A stretch of DNA of 64,000 nucleotides from positions 620,001-684,000 of the forward strand of contig WFMF01000039.1 of NCBI GenBank assembly GCA_011033025.1. Reading direction: 5' to 3'. Every line of letters begins with the position of its first letter. Positions within the stretch are counted from its first letter, which is position 1. This stretch comes from Beroe forskalii (taxonomy: Eukaryota; Ctenophora; Nuda; Beroida; Beroidae). A model generated the notes under the pieces. It saw nothing but the letters and a program-made list of their open reading frames with translations. It was not told the DNA's origin and made no database searches. Positions 11,098 to 23,290 of this stretch are shown here, one piece after another. The position numbers were made by a program, and so were the translations under genes.

Positions 11098-12625
11098 CAT
11101 ACCGCGTAAGCTTCTCTCCCATCTGACTCGGGAACCCCCGTCCTACTCCTCTCCCATCTGACTCTGGAACCCCGTACTACTTCTCTCCAATCTGACTCGG
11201 GAACCCCCGTCCTACTCCTCTCCCATATGACTCTGGAACCCCGTACTACTTCTCTCCAATCTGACTCGGGAACCCCCGTCCTACTCCTCTCCCATATGAC
11301 TCTGGAACCCCCGTCCTACTTCTCTCCCATCTGACTCTGGAACCCTCGTCCTACTTCTCTCCCACATGACTCTGGAACCCCGTCCTACTTCTCTCCCATC
11401 TGACTCTAGATTAACCCCCGTCCTATTCGGATTCCTCTCCCATATGACTCTGGAACCCCCGTCCTACTTCTGTCCCATCTGACTCTGGAATCCCTGGCCT
11501 ACTTCTCCCACATCTGACTCTGGAACCCCCGTCCTACTTCTCTCCTACTCGACTCTGGAACCCCGTCCTACCTTCCTCCCATCTTACTCTGGAACCCCCG
11601 TCCTACTTCCCTCCCATCTGACTCTGGAACCCCCGTCTGACTTCTCTCCCATCTTACTCTGGAACCCCCGTCCTATTCGGATTCCTCTCCCATATGACTC
11701 TGGAACCCCCGTCCTACTTCTCTCCCATCTGACTCGGGAACCCCCGTCCTACTCCTCTCCAATCTGACTCTGGAACCCCCGTCCTACTTCTCTCCCATCT
11801 GACTCTGGAACCCCCGTCCTACTTCTCTCCCATCTGACTCTGGAACTCCGTCCAACTTCTCTCCCATCTGACTCTAGAACCCCGTCCTATTCGGATTCCT
11901 CTCCCATATGACTCTGGAACCCCCGTTCTACTGCTGTCCCATCTGACTCTGGAATCCCTGGCCTACTTCTCCCACATCTGACTCTGGAACCCCCGTCCTA
12001 CTTCTCTCCTACTCGACTCTGGAACCCCGTCCTACCTTCCTCCCATCTGACTCTGGAACCCCCGTCCTACTTCCCTCCCATCTGACTCTGGAACCCCCGT
12101 CCTACTTCTCTCCCATCTGACTCTGGAACCCCCGTCCTATTCGGATTCCTCTCCCATATGACTCTGGAACCCCCGTCCTACTTCTCTCCAATCTGACTCT
12201 GGAACCCCCGTTCTACTTCTCCCCCACCTGACTCTGGAACCCCGCCCTACTTCTCTCCTATCTGACTCTGGAACCCTCCTCCTACTTCTCTCCCATCTTA
12301 CTCTGGAACCCCGCCCTACTTCTCTCCTATCTGACTCTGGAACCCTCCTCCTACTTCTCTCCCATCTTAATCTGGAACCCTCGTCCTACTTCTCTCCCAT
12401 TTGACTCTGGAACCCCCGCCCTACTTCTCTCCTATCTGACTCTGGAACCCTCGTCCTACTTCTCTCCCACATGACTCTGGAACACCCGTCCTACTCCTAT
12501 GGGGTATAGAACCCCGTCCTACCACTCTCCCATCTGAATCTGGATCCCCCGTCCTACTTCTTTCCCATATGACTCTGGACCCCACCCCCCCGTCCTACTA
12601 CTCTCCAATCTGACTCTGGAAAGCT
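11098..12625. repeat. Minisatellite with 35-36-bp unit
   Basis: About 1.5 kb of tandem units with the words CTCCCATCTGACTCTGGAAC and CCCCGTCCTACTTCT. A longer variant with CTATTCGGATTCC recurs at intervals (near 11420, 11670, 11890 and 12137), implying higher-order structure. No coding capacity. Confidence 0.9.
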
Positions 12626-13679
12626 GGTACCGCCGTCCACCAAGCGCCGTGCCATCGCCTCGCAAAGTTGACACCACCTTTCTACCTAGACTGTTGACAC
12701 CACGTTCTAACATTGACACCGCCATACTAACTTAACTCTCGGCTCCCTACTCTGACACCATCGTGCTACCTTACCTTGACACCACCCAATATGAACCCGA
12801 TCAGGCAAGTGTCTATATAAATTATAGACCCGTATGAAAACTGCAGAGGGTTCTATAAATGCCTAGATGAATCTGATGTGAGTGAATCAGAATGTCGATC
12901 AATGCTAGGACAACTCATATTATCATATTTATTTCTTGATTGAAAATGAAGTTAAGCAACGAAAACCAACGAAGTTCTCGATCGAACGGTGAAAACAGAA
13001 TATATACTTTGCATGATCTTAAGTCGTGAAATTTCACAAAAATATCAAGAATTGACGTTTATTGAAAGCAGCAGAAACATAATTTTAAGTGATATGGGGA
13101 AGCTGGGCATTTCAACTCTTGTTATTTCATCTCGGGACAATGTCTGAAACAAGAGGACCGAATTTAGCATATAGCATGGACTCAGAGAGGTTATTTTAAA
13201 AGGTAACATGAGTATAGGTATTCTGGAGACTATTCACAGATTTACTTTTTGGGACAGCTTTCATTCTGATTCACGAAACTATGAAAGGAAACATGAATAT
13301 ATGCTTATATCAGCTGTATCTAATCTTGGCATTGTGTTGTGAAACACACTTTGGATCTTTAGATGTGGGTACCGAAATTTGACACAATAGTTGTTCGTAC
13401 TGAACGGGACATCTCAGTTTCAGTTCCTTGTTTCACATGCCGTTAAGCTAGGACATCCACTACGATATCATGGCTGCCCTTACTTGAGTCGACAATGAAG
13501 AAAATAGACAATTGTATTTACTCGAATATTTGATGCAACCAATGTTAGATACAACACACGAAGGAGATCACGTGATATGGATGTGGAAACTCGGAACAAT
13601 CTAAAGCCTGGTACCAGTGAAAAGAATTCTACCCGAATTCTTACTGTACAATTACCTGAAGTCTAACAAAACAGTCACC
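12626..13679. other. Unassigned sequence between two minisatellites
   Basis: The first 150 bases carry scattered TTGACACCAC words that resemble the neighbouring arrays. The rest shows no gene or repeat that I can support. Confidence 0.4.
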
Positions 13680-14850
13680 TTCTGACTTTCTGATGTATCA
13701 CTGACACCAGCCTGGCTTATCACTGACAACAGTCTGAAACACTGAAGCTGCGTATCACTGCCACCAGTCTAGGATATCTCTGGCACAAAAGTCAGACACG
13801 ATTACGTTGCAGATAATAGACACCAGTCTGGCACATTGACGTTACGTAACACTGACACCAGTCTGACACATTGTCGTTACGTATCACTGACACCAGTCTG
13901 ACACATTGACGCTACGTATCGATGACACCAGTCTGACACATTAACGCTACACATCACTGATACCAGTCTGACACATTGACGCTACACATCACTGACACCA
14001 GTCTAACACATTGACGCTACACATCACTGACACCAGTCTGAGTGTCTGACACATTGACGCTACACATCACTGACACCAGTCTAACACATTGACGCTACAC
14101 ATCACTGACACCAGTCTGACACATTGATCCTACACATCACTGACACCAGTCTAATACATTGACGCTACGTATCACTGACATCAGTCTGACACGTTGACGC
14201 TACGTATCACTGACATCAGTCTAACACATTGGCGCTGCGTATCACTGACATCAGTCTAGGATATCTCTGGCACAAAAGTCAGACACGATTAAGTTGCAGA
14301 TAGTAGACACCAGTCTGACACATTGACGTTACGTAACACTGACACCAGTCTGACACATTGACGCTACAAATCACTGACACCAGTTTAACAGTAACACATT
14401 GACGCTACACATCACTGACACCAGTCTGACACATTGACGCTACACATCACTGACACCAGTCTGGCACATTGACGTTCCGTATCACTGACACAAGTCTGAC
14501 AAATTGACGTTACACATCACTGACACCAGTCTGGCACATTGACGCTACGTATCACTGACATCAGTCTTCAGGTCTTCAGACACATTGACGCTGAGTATCA
14601 CTGCCACCAGTCTAGGATATCTCTGGCACAAAAGTCAGACACGATTAAGTTGCAGATAGTAGACACCAGTCTGACACATTGACGTTACGTAACACTGACA
14701 CCAGTCTGACACATTGACGCTACAAATCACTGACACCAGTCTGACACATTGACGCTACACATCACTGACACTAGTCTGACACATTGACGCTACACATCAC
14801 TGACACCAGTCTGACACATTGATGCTACACATCACTGACACCAGTCTGAT
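13680..14850. repeat. Minisatellite with 34-35-bp unit
   Basis: Tandem units of ATCACTGACACCAGTCTGAC followed by ACATTGACGCTAC. A distinct variant containing AGGATATCTCTGGCACAAAA recurs near 13772, 14257 and 14612, giving a higher-order repeat of roughly 350-480 bp. Confidence 0.9.
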
Positions 14851-14869
14851 ATATTTAGGATATATCCCC

Positions 14870-15030
14870 TATATCTTACGAGTTACGGGTAACGGACTTT
14901 TCATCTCACGACAATTCAAATTCATCTCAGGGTTAGGGTCAGAGTTGGGGTTAGGGACACGGAGATGAAGTGCGGAGTGCCCTGAGATGAAATGTCGTGA
15001 GATGAGATGTCGCCCACCCACGAGTTACGA
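14870..15030. mobile_element. Small inverted-repeat element with TTAGGG-like core
   Basis: The arms carry ACGAGTTACGGGTAACGG and CATCTCACGACA on the left, and TGTCGTGAGATG and CCACGAGTTACG on the right. Between them is a short GGTTAGGG-like tract. The size (about 160 bp) and pairing suggest a MITE, but no target duplication was resolved. Confidence 0.45.
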
Positions 15031-15224
15031 CCGGGGCAAGAGGTCTAAAACACTGTGCTTGGCAACAAGGTCTCAGTCTGGACTCTGGATAGGCCGGTTA
15101 ATAAAGAGATTTGTGAAATGATAGGCCGGGAGAATTGATTTCATACGCTTATTTGTTTTTCAGCTATCACTGTTTTTGACTATGGGACTGAAAAATGATA
15201 AAATCAAAAAGCAGACGTGTATGT

Positions 15225-16060
15225 TTTAGAACGTATATAACGTACAATAGAATAGCAACAGCCAACACAGACGCAACGCAAACGAAACTCAGGCAAGAGC
15301 TCAAGAGAAATGAGTAAAGCGCGCGCGGCCTGCTGACCCGCACGTGTGCCAGATTCGTTTCGTACAGCTCTCGTGGGGGCCGGACTCAGTGGCGTCATTG
15401 TCTCTACGTTGTACGTAATACATCGCAATGACGCGTGGTGTTTCTGGTCATGGTACATTTAATTTCCGAGTTCAGTTAATTTTATGATCATTTACCATCA
15501 GTTCCACTTCCATAGCCAAGATCTTTCAGTTTTCACTTTCATGTTTCATCGAGCTTTCAGCTTAAATTAACTTCTAACAATCCCGAATCTTTTATAATTA
15601 TCTTCTTTCACCACTGACCACATCACAGCATTCAGATTTTTTATTATCTTGAAATGTTGATCGGTGAAATTGACAGAGGATTCCATGTTCATGCAAATCT
15701 CATCATTAAACGTTCTGATGAAGTTCAATTTGCGAAAAAAATCGAAATTCTGCGATTATTGTCATGTTGTCAGTTTCGATGCTTTTATTTTCAGTGATGC
15801 GTGGTGTTTCTGGTCATGGTACATTTATAAATATAATTACGGGTTCAGTTAACTTAATGATCATTTACCATCAGTTCCATTGCCAAGATCTTTCAATTTC
15901 ATGTTTCATGAGCGTAAGCCTTGAAATTAGATAAACTTTTAGTTTCAAACAATCCCGAATCTTCATCTTTTTCTTTTACCACATCACAGCATTCATAATT
16001 ATTCTTAATGATCGAGACAACTTGATTAGTGAAATTGACGGAGGATTTCAAGTTCATAGT
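15225..16060. repeat. Duplicated block, inverted relative to 3.2-3.7 kb
   Basis: Two partly overlapping copies of the same sequence lie in direct orientation (about 15225-15660 and 15795-16060). Both are reverse complements of parts of 3232-3720. The second copy is the closer match to 3232-3480. Confidence 0.75.
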
Positions 16061-16140
16061 GTCCCATATAATTATTCTTAATGATCGAGACAACTTGATT
16101 AGTGAAATTGACGGAGGATTTCAAGTTCATAGTGTCCCAT
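16001..16140. repeat. 70-bp tandem duplication next to the MITE
   Basis: The stretch from attattcttaatgatcgag through gtcccatata occurs twice in tandem. The second copy runs directly into the MITE terminus at 16132. Confidence 0.8.
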
Positions 16141-16371
16141 ATAACTCCTGGCTCTTCGTTATCTATGATAATGACGTCAGTCAGAAAAATATAGTTAAGC
16201 GCACCTAGCGCTTTAAGGACTAGGGTTAGGGTCACGATTAGGGTCAGGATTTGTTAGGGTTAGGGTTAGGATTAAGGTTAGGGTTTTGGTTAAGGCCATG
16301 GTTAGGTTTAGGATACAGAAAAATTGACCTTTAGGTCTGTGACGTCACTCAGCCAGGGTTATATGGGACAC
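16132..16371. mobile_element. MITE with telomere-like core, copy 2 (inverted)
   Basis: The 240-bp element begins GTGTCCCATATAAC and ends GTTATATGGGACAC, with ATA on both sides (16129-16131 and 16372-16374) as a possible 3-bp target duplication. TGACGTCA sits near both ends and the core (about 16215-16315) is degenerate TTAGGG. It is the reverse orientation of the copies at 1288-1532 and 20554-20794. Confidence 0.7.
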
Positions 16372-16821
16372 ATACCCAACTAATACCGTTCTGAAATTTA
16401 ATTTGCGAAAAAGAATCGAAATTCTGCGATTGCTGTCAGTTTCGATGCGTTTATTTTCAAAACAAGTGTTTATGCGGAAAAATTTAACTAGGATGCGTAC
16501 ACTTAGTATCCCATGGTTCACTTCTCCCTCCTTGCGAAAATCAGGCCCAGCAATGCAACAGCAAAGGACGACGCGAAAACTTTCCAATTCATTGCGAAAA
16601 TACCGTGCTAGTACCTTGTGTGCCATTTGGCTCGCGCGAAAATCAGAACTAAAACGGCGAAATAATTAAATTTTATTTACGCGCGCGTGACGATTATTTT
16701 CGCAGAACGTGACCAGGATGCGTACGCCATGTTGCAGCGCGAAAATTTTAATGCAGGTGCGAAAATTTTTAAACAGGCGCGTGAATGTCGCTGCGGATGC
16801 GACCGCCGGCTTGAACAGGTG
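16372..16821. other. Unassigned sequence with recurrent GCGAAAA words
   Basis: GCGAAAA/TTTTCGC words occur every 20-60 bases, so both strands show chance open frames (for example 16403-16669). No domain is recognisable. Confidence 0.4.
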
Positions 16822-17240
16822 CCTCATCAGGTCCTACTGGGTCCCACCAGGTCCTGCTAGATCACAACCAGGTCCCACCAGGTCCTGCTAGGTCCCACCA
16901 GGTCCTGCTAGGTCCCATTAGGTCCTGCTAGGTCCCACCAGGTCCTGCTAGGTCTAACCAGGTCCTGCTAGGTCCCACCAGGTCCTGCTAGGTCCCACCA
17001 GGTCCCACCAGGTCCTGCTAGGTCCCACCATGTTCAGCTAGGTCCCACCAGGTCCTACTGGGTCCCACGAGGTCCTGCTAGGTCCCACCGGGTCCCATGA
17101 GGTCCCACCAGGTCACACCAGGTCCTGCTAGGTCTCATCAGGTCCTGCTAGGTCCCACGAGGTCCTGCTAGATCCCATTAGGTCCTGCTAGGTCCCACTA
17201 GGTCCTGCTAGGTCTCATCAGGTCCCAGCAGGTCCTATTA
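16822..17240 (+). repeat. GGTCC minisatellite, array 2
   Basis: The same 20-bp unit and orientation as the array at 1725-3231, including the AGATCACAACC variant. It ends at a sequence (catagctgccgactcttgaaa) that resembles one near 39985, shortly before another GGTCC array. Confidence 0.9.
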
Positions 17241-17376
17241 GGCATAGCTGCCGACTCTTGAAAATTCTTTGGGAGGGCACTTTTATACCCCATTTTGGAG
17301 GGCAAATACCGTTGAATGGAGGGCAAATTTCGTAGGTATATTCTTGGAATTTATGTGGCGACCTTTTTTTTTTTTT

Positions 17377-17715
17377 CTGTTCAGTCAATCGGGACATTCG
17401 TTCCCTCTTGATCTACTTTGGGTAGGAGGTTACCTTTTCTTTCAGCTCTTTATTTTGTTAAACCTTTTGGGCACAGTCTTTCAGTTAAAATACCTTAGTT
17501 CTGCTACTTAATGGTTGGTCAATACGCCCAACACAATGATGGGTTTGTTAGTTTGTGCCGTAAACATGAACATCTTCCTGGTTTTATACTTATCGGAACT
17601 TATTTCTGCGTTTTCAATGCGTTCTTAAAAATAGTGGGACAATTTTGCAACATTAGCTCGCGACTAGCAAAACATGCGATTTTGAGTAAGGAAACCACGA
17701 CCAAGCTCACAATTC
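17377..17715 (+). repeat. Segmental duplication copy 2, left part
   Basis: Matches 554-892. The duplicate breaks at CACAATTC (17708-17715), where a 2442-bp element is inserted, and resumes at 20158. Confidence 0.9.
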
Positions 17716-18428
17716 CAGAACATGTTTCCGAGCAGAATTGTGACAAATTTAGCGCGGCGTGTTGCGCGCTACGCATATTGTTGAAGCTAAAATTCTCGTA
17801 AATCAAGGCGGAATGTTTTGGTTTGTAGCGCCCATAGTTAGGATCAATTAATGTTTTCTGAATATTTTTTGCTAATTACAATCAGCAATAGCCAGCAATG
17901 CTTTTGTGATACTTAACCCCAATTGCCATCACTTTCTGGCACAATTATGGTAATATGAGAGGGGTAAATTAACAGCAGTACAATTTGTGACATCTCATTA
18001 GACATGGCTGGGCTCATCAGCCAATCTACCAACTCGGGGTTCCTTACGCAGTTCCTCATTGTGCCTCATTCTGAAGTCCAATTAGAAGCCATGAGAAATT
18101 TCATCCAAACGAGATAAACGATTATACAAAAGTACGTTAAAGGTAATAAAACAAATAAGAACACCACGTCTAGACAAGCTGTTTTCCCTGAGCTCCTGGG
18201 CAAACATTGATATTATTCTGCAAGTTCGATTTCTTCCCTTTGTTTGCAATTGTCCAATATTGTATTAATTTAAACTAACAAAATTACTGTTTACAACAAT
18301 TATTGACAGGATTGAACTGTATTAATAAGAGACTTGATCCTATAAGGAGATTTCATTCCATTCCGAGTTCATTCTATTCCGAGTTCATTCTATATTTCAA
18401 ATACTTTTTCTAACTTTCTTAATCCTAC

Positions 18429-19110
18429 GATAAAATGGTAGTATAGGAACATAGCTGATTTCAGCGTAAAATAGCCCACATTAGCCCCCATGGGGGCTAC
18501 GTGAGGGGCTACGTGAGGGGCTATGAGGGGCTACGTGAGGGGCTAATCATGGTGTCTAGCCCCCATGGGCGCTAATATACGATGGGGGCTATTTGCATTC
18601 GGTAGCCCCTCACGGTGAGGGGCTAAAATGTTCATTTAGCCCCTCATAGCCCCTCATAGCCCCTCACGTAGCCCCCATGGGCGCTAATTCTTCAATTTAG
18701 CCCCTCATTAGCTCCCACGAATTATGTATCAACGCATTTCCGTGAGGGGCTATAGCACCCATATGAGGGGCTATAGCACCCATATGAGAGGCTAATGGGA
18801 GCTAAATTTGACTGAATGAAATAGCCCCCACGAGAGTGCATTTTGTGTTCTAAATTACAAAATTATGACATCCATTAAACAGTTTTAATGTTTTTCTGAA
18901 CTAACCCCTCTCTTGGAGCCCTCGGAACATGTTCCTCTATATCGTTTGCATTCTTCTTCGCTAGCCCCTCATAGCCCCTCACGTAGCCCCTCATAGCCCC
19001 TCATAGCCCCTCACGTAGCCCCTCATAGCCCCTCACGTAGCCCCTCACGTAGCCCCCATGGGGGCTATTTTACGCTGAAATCAGCTATTTTCCTATACTA
19101 CCATTTTACC
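18429..19110. mobile_element. Nested foldback element with 8-bp target duplication
   Basis: The ends are inverted copies of GRTAAAATGGTAGTATAGG, continuing through ATAGCTGATTTCAGCGTAA. The flanking word AATCCTAC occurs at 18421-18428 and 19111-19118. The interior is built of short direct and inverted copies of a GAGGGGCTA / TAGCCCCTC word with ACGTGAGG spacers. There is no coding capacity. Confidence 0.8.
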
Positions 19111-19559
19111 AATCCTACTTGAGTACTTGAATAACGACCATTGCCTATATTTCGCTTTGTAGTATAGCTGTATAGGAGTATAGGTATTAGGTACTATAAT
19201 ATCTAACGTGGAACAACTAATTTACGTGTAGAATTGGTCACAAAGAAGTCTGCAGTCGAGTACTAAAATACTCCCATAGCTCAGTGGTTATTTGCTAATC
19301 TGTGTTTTTGGTACTTCATCTAAGCATCTAGCGTAAAAAACATAAAACAACTGATTTTGCACAAACCTGGTCACATAAATTCTACTTCAATTACCGTTCT
19401 CATTAACTTCAATAGCTCAATTTTGATTTGTTTCGTTTATCATTTTGAACATTTAACCTTCTAAATACCAATTATACAAATGGATTTCGAGTTCTTGAAA
19501 AATATGCAAATTCTATTGCAAGAATGACTCATGAAGGCCCATATCTTTATTTCTGCCGT

Positions 19560-20150
19560 CCAAACATCGAAGGTAATTATGACCATGCATGGTGAGGTTA
19601 ATTTCAAAATTGTGACAAATTTTGAACCAGGAACCTGCAATAATTTTTTGCGCATTTTTCGCACTTGCAGTATAATGAATGGCGCAATTTAAGGCATAAG
19701 ATGTCACCGCATATCGATATCTCACAGTCATAGACCGAAATCAGATCATTATCAGGTATATTATGACCATGGTGAGGTTTATTTCAAAATTGTGACAAAT
19801 TTTGAGCCTGCAATAATTTCTATGTTCAGAATCACTCCAGGCTAAGAGCGAAATTTTATTTTTCCGATTTTTGTTCCCAGACTTTTATAGAATACGTTTT
19901 GGACATTTTGGAAGTGATTGAGTCGATTTTTAGAATTTTCAATTTTTGCACGTGACGCGCATTTTTCGCACGTGCAGTATAATAAATCATGGCGCAATTA
20001 TGCATTGAATGTCATCGCATACTGATACCTCACACTTATGAACCGAAATCAGGCCAATATCGGGTATATTATGGCCATGGTGAGGTTTATTTCAAAATTG
20101 TGACAAATTTTGAAATTCGTCACATTTTTGTCACAATTTTACCGGAAACA
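19560..20150. repeat. Three-fold subterminal repeat
   Basis: Three diverged copies (near 19575, 19765 and 20065) of a block with TATGACCATGGTGAGGTT and TCAAAATTGTGACAAATTTT. Such subterminal repeats often serve as transposase binding sites; that role is inference here. Confidence 0.6.
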
Positions 20151-20157
20151 TGGACTC

Positions 20158-20985
20158 CACAATTCAGAACGCGCACAACTTTATTTGTGCGCGCGGTCGT
20201 GGCTTTCATTCTCAGCGCGTGTTTACTAGCTAGCTGCTGCATGGTTGCGGGTTATATTTGCTTCAAAAACTGAGGATGATGAACCGGGCGACTGAGATGT
20301 TGGAAAATTCAGCGCTCGATTTTGTACGGCTTGACTTCTTTGGGGAGTGCGCGGCTCCCGCGTGCGTAAAATTTTAATTTTACTTCAAAAGCCGTGGTGG
20401 TTGATCCTTCCGGATCAATTGGCTCATGAACGTATCCGTAGGAGAAATAAAATTCTTGTCACATGCTATGTGTCCCTGTTTGTTCGCGCGCGTGCGCAAA
20501 ATAGGTCCTACAACGTGGGACAATAAATGATAAAATACATGAAAAACGGGTATGTCTCCCAAATAAACGGCTCTGAGTGACGTCACAGATCTAAACGTCA
20601 ATTTTTCTGTATCCTAAACCTAACCATAGACCTAACCAAAACCCTAACAGTAACCTTAATCCTAACCCTAACAAATCCTGACCTAACCATAACCTAACCC
20701 TAGTCCTTAAAGTGCTAGGTGCGCTTAATTATATTTTTCTGAGTGACGTCATTGTCATAGATATAGATTATGAAGGCTCCGTTTACGGGGAGACTGACCG
20801 AAAACGCACTAAACACAAAACATGATAAAAAAGTGAGCCTGTTGGGCCATGAGCGCGCGCAAGTTTCAACCTGCCTAGCCAGTAACCAAGGGCGTGTCGC
20901 TGAAACCAGGGTCCGGTCAGGGTTGTTCCTCACGTCCTTGTATGACCCATGGCTGCGCGTTCAGAGAATTTGTCCTGATAGGTCC
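20158..20985 (+). repeat. Segmental duplication copy 2, right part
   Basis: Matches 885-1735, with many one-base deletions relative to copy 1, several of them in homopolymers or CCCTAA tracts. It includes the MITE at 20554-20794. Confidence 0.9.
20554..20794. mobile_element. MITE with telomere-like core, copy 3
   Basis: Same orientation and ends as 1288-1532 (GTCTCCCA at the left, GGGGAGAC at the right) with the degenerate CCCTAA core at about 20610-20705. It was carried along by the segmental duplication rather than inserted independently. Confidence 0.7.
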
Positions 20986-21345
20986 TGCTAGGTCCCACAG
21001 GTCCTGCTAGGTCCTCATCAGGTCCTGCTAGGTTCCAGGTCCAAGGTCCTGCTGCTAGGTCCCAGGTCTCAGGTCCCACAGGTCCCAGCAGGTCCTCACA
21101 ACCAGGTCCCAACCAGGTCCTGCTAGGTCCCCACCAGGTCCCTAGGTCCCAGGTCCCCACTAGGTGTCAGGTCCTAGGTCCCACCACCAGGTCCTGCTAG
21201 GTAGGGTCCCACCAGGAGGTCCTGCTAGGGAGGTCCCATTAGGTCCTTGCTAGGTCAGGTCCTACTAGGTCCCAAGATCACAACCCGTCCCACCACTCCC
21301 ACCAGGTCCCTGCTAGGTCCTCTATCAGGTCCTGCTGGTTAGCAC
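20966..21345 (+). repeat. GGTCC minisatellite, array 3, disordered
   Basis: Units of the 20-bp GGTCC repeat with many deletions and partial units. The disorder is higher than in arrays 1 and 2 and may reflect decay or poor assembly of a repeat. Confidence 0.8.
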
Positions 21346-21346
21346 A

Positions 21347-22080
21347 AGCATATCTAGAACTTGATCCGGTTATTAAAAAGTGTCTTCCACCTAGTAGTAT
21401 TTTGTAAGTAACCGATCAGCTAAAACCATAGGAGAAATGCTCATCTCCAGTAAACGACCAATAGGATCTAGGGAAACTATAGCTGATACCACTGAGCAAC
21501 CTGTTATAAAAACTGCATTGCATCGTGAGCCAAGTTGAAAACCTAGATCCCAATAGCATGGAAGAAATGGGTTGTGTCGCATGCACTAAGTGTTATTTAT
21601 GTAGGAAGTATTTGAATGTCTGTAATTCGTTCAGTAGTTTTCATACTAATCAAGTTTTTAAGCATAGGGACCTTATTACATGTAAGAGTGACTGTATCAT
21701 TTATCTTATAGACTGTATGACCCACAAAGTTTCATATATAGGATATACTATAACGGATATGAAAACTAGATTTTCCAATAATAAATCACATTTTAAGAAG
21801 AAAAATGCTTCTTGTGAATTGATTAACCATTTACTGAATACCAAGCATGATGACATTGATTTTTCAAGTATAAAAATTATGATGACAGTCTTTCAAAACA
21901 TATCAGAGTGGCTGATTGAGAAAGTAAAGTTGAGCCTGAGGATACTAGATCTGTGAGGAAAGTAAATGTGAAGCCAGAGAAGGGTTTTGGCAACCCAGCT
22001 CAGAACTCTCCAGAGTTATGGTGGACTTAATAAGAGAGATAATAGTATGTCACTGAGAGAAGACAGAGGCATGGGTCACA
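21347..22080 (+). pseudogene. Penelope-like retroelement 3' fragment with GIY-YIG endonuclease
   Basis: A segment around 21437 reads LISSKRPIGSRE, like the region before the endonuclease in Penelope-like elements. Another (21525-21956) has a Cys-rich CTKCYLCRKYLNVC part, then KSDCIIYLIDC, SYIGYTITDMKTRF and NHLLNTKHDDIDF. These are the zinc-binding part and the GIY-YIG nuclease with its YIG, R and H positions. The last segment (about 21987-22050) reads TQLRTLQSYGGLNKRDN, the family's usual C-terminus. At least three frame changes separate the parts. The reverse transcriptase is missing, so this is a 5'-truncated dead copy. Confidence 0.8.
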
Positions 22081-22520
<440 letters not shown>

Positions 22521-22636
22521 AACTTTACAAAACTACTTTATACAATCAAATTTGAGAGTTTATGATACAATGCTTTTAAAGATTACGAGACGTTAGCAAC
22601 ATTCATTTCGTATCATTGTGTTAAAGAAAGTTAAGG

Positions 22637-22748
<112 letters not shown>

Positions 22749-22989
22749 ACAATGACAGATATAAATGACTTATAATTTAATTTTTCATAAAACTCTAAGT
22801 CTTAATTTTCTTACGTTATAATTCCCATTTCGTTTCAGAGTTTAAGCATCAGAAATCTCGAAAACCTGCGAAACTAAGACAGATTTCAGCCGATAGAGAA
22901 GTTTATAATGCCAAATAACTGAATAAATTTGCTTGGTAATACAAAGGCTTAGGTAATATATACTTGTAGTTCCGTGATATTTAGCGTCA

Positions 22990-23290
22990 AATCCTGCCAA
23001 TTAAGGTTCGAAACAGCTATAATGTAAATGTAGTTACTCCTAATCAAATCATGCTCCCCATGAAGACGTCCAAAATTAACAGAGAATCCTGCAAAATAAC
23101 TGGACATGGCGTTGTTGAGGGCATGGTTTGAGCCAATTTGGCAGGATTAGTGGATAAATAATTAGTATCAAATCCTGCCGAATCGGTGAATAATACTGCG
23201 AACAATCCTGCCTTAATTAGATCACCTGGCAGGCATGATAAATCGGCAGGATTCATTCAAATTAGGCAGAAGTTAACATTAAATTGGCAG
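22990..23290. repeat. Cluster of AATCCTGCC / GGCAGGATT words
   Basis: The word AATCCTGC(C) or its complement occurs at least eight times in 300 bases in both orientations (for example near 22992, 23085, 23141, 23173, 23211 and 23251), separated by unrelated sequence. No gene seen. Confidence 0.6.

Larger units (their letters stand above)
17716..20157. mobile_element. 2442-bp DNA transposon with 8-bp target duplication (hAT-like)
   Basis: CACAATTC flanks both sides (17708-17715 and 20158-20165), while the paralogous copy at 885-892 has it once. The ends are imperfect inverted repeats: CAGAACATGTTTCCG at the left against CGGAAACATGGACTC at the right, followed inward on both sides by AATTGTGACAAA words. 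Eight-base duplications and CAG-type ends fit hAT elements. No transposase is present; the interior holds a nested foldback element and a three-fold subterminal repeat, so this is a non-autonomous copy. Confidence 0.85.

Noticed and set aside
13680-14850. CRISPR-like regular array
   Set aside because: Units are contiguous with no unique spacers; it is a eukaryotic minisatellite.
19265-19345. tRNA-like A box (TAGCTCAGTGGTTA)
   Set aside because: No B box (GGTTCRANTCC) or cloverleaf follows within the required distance.
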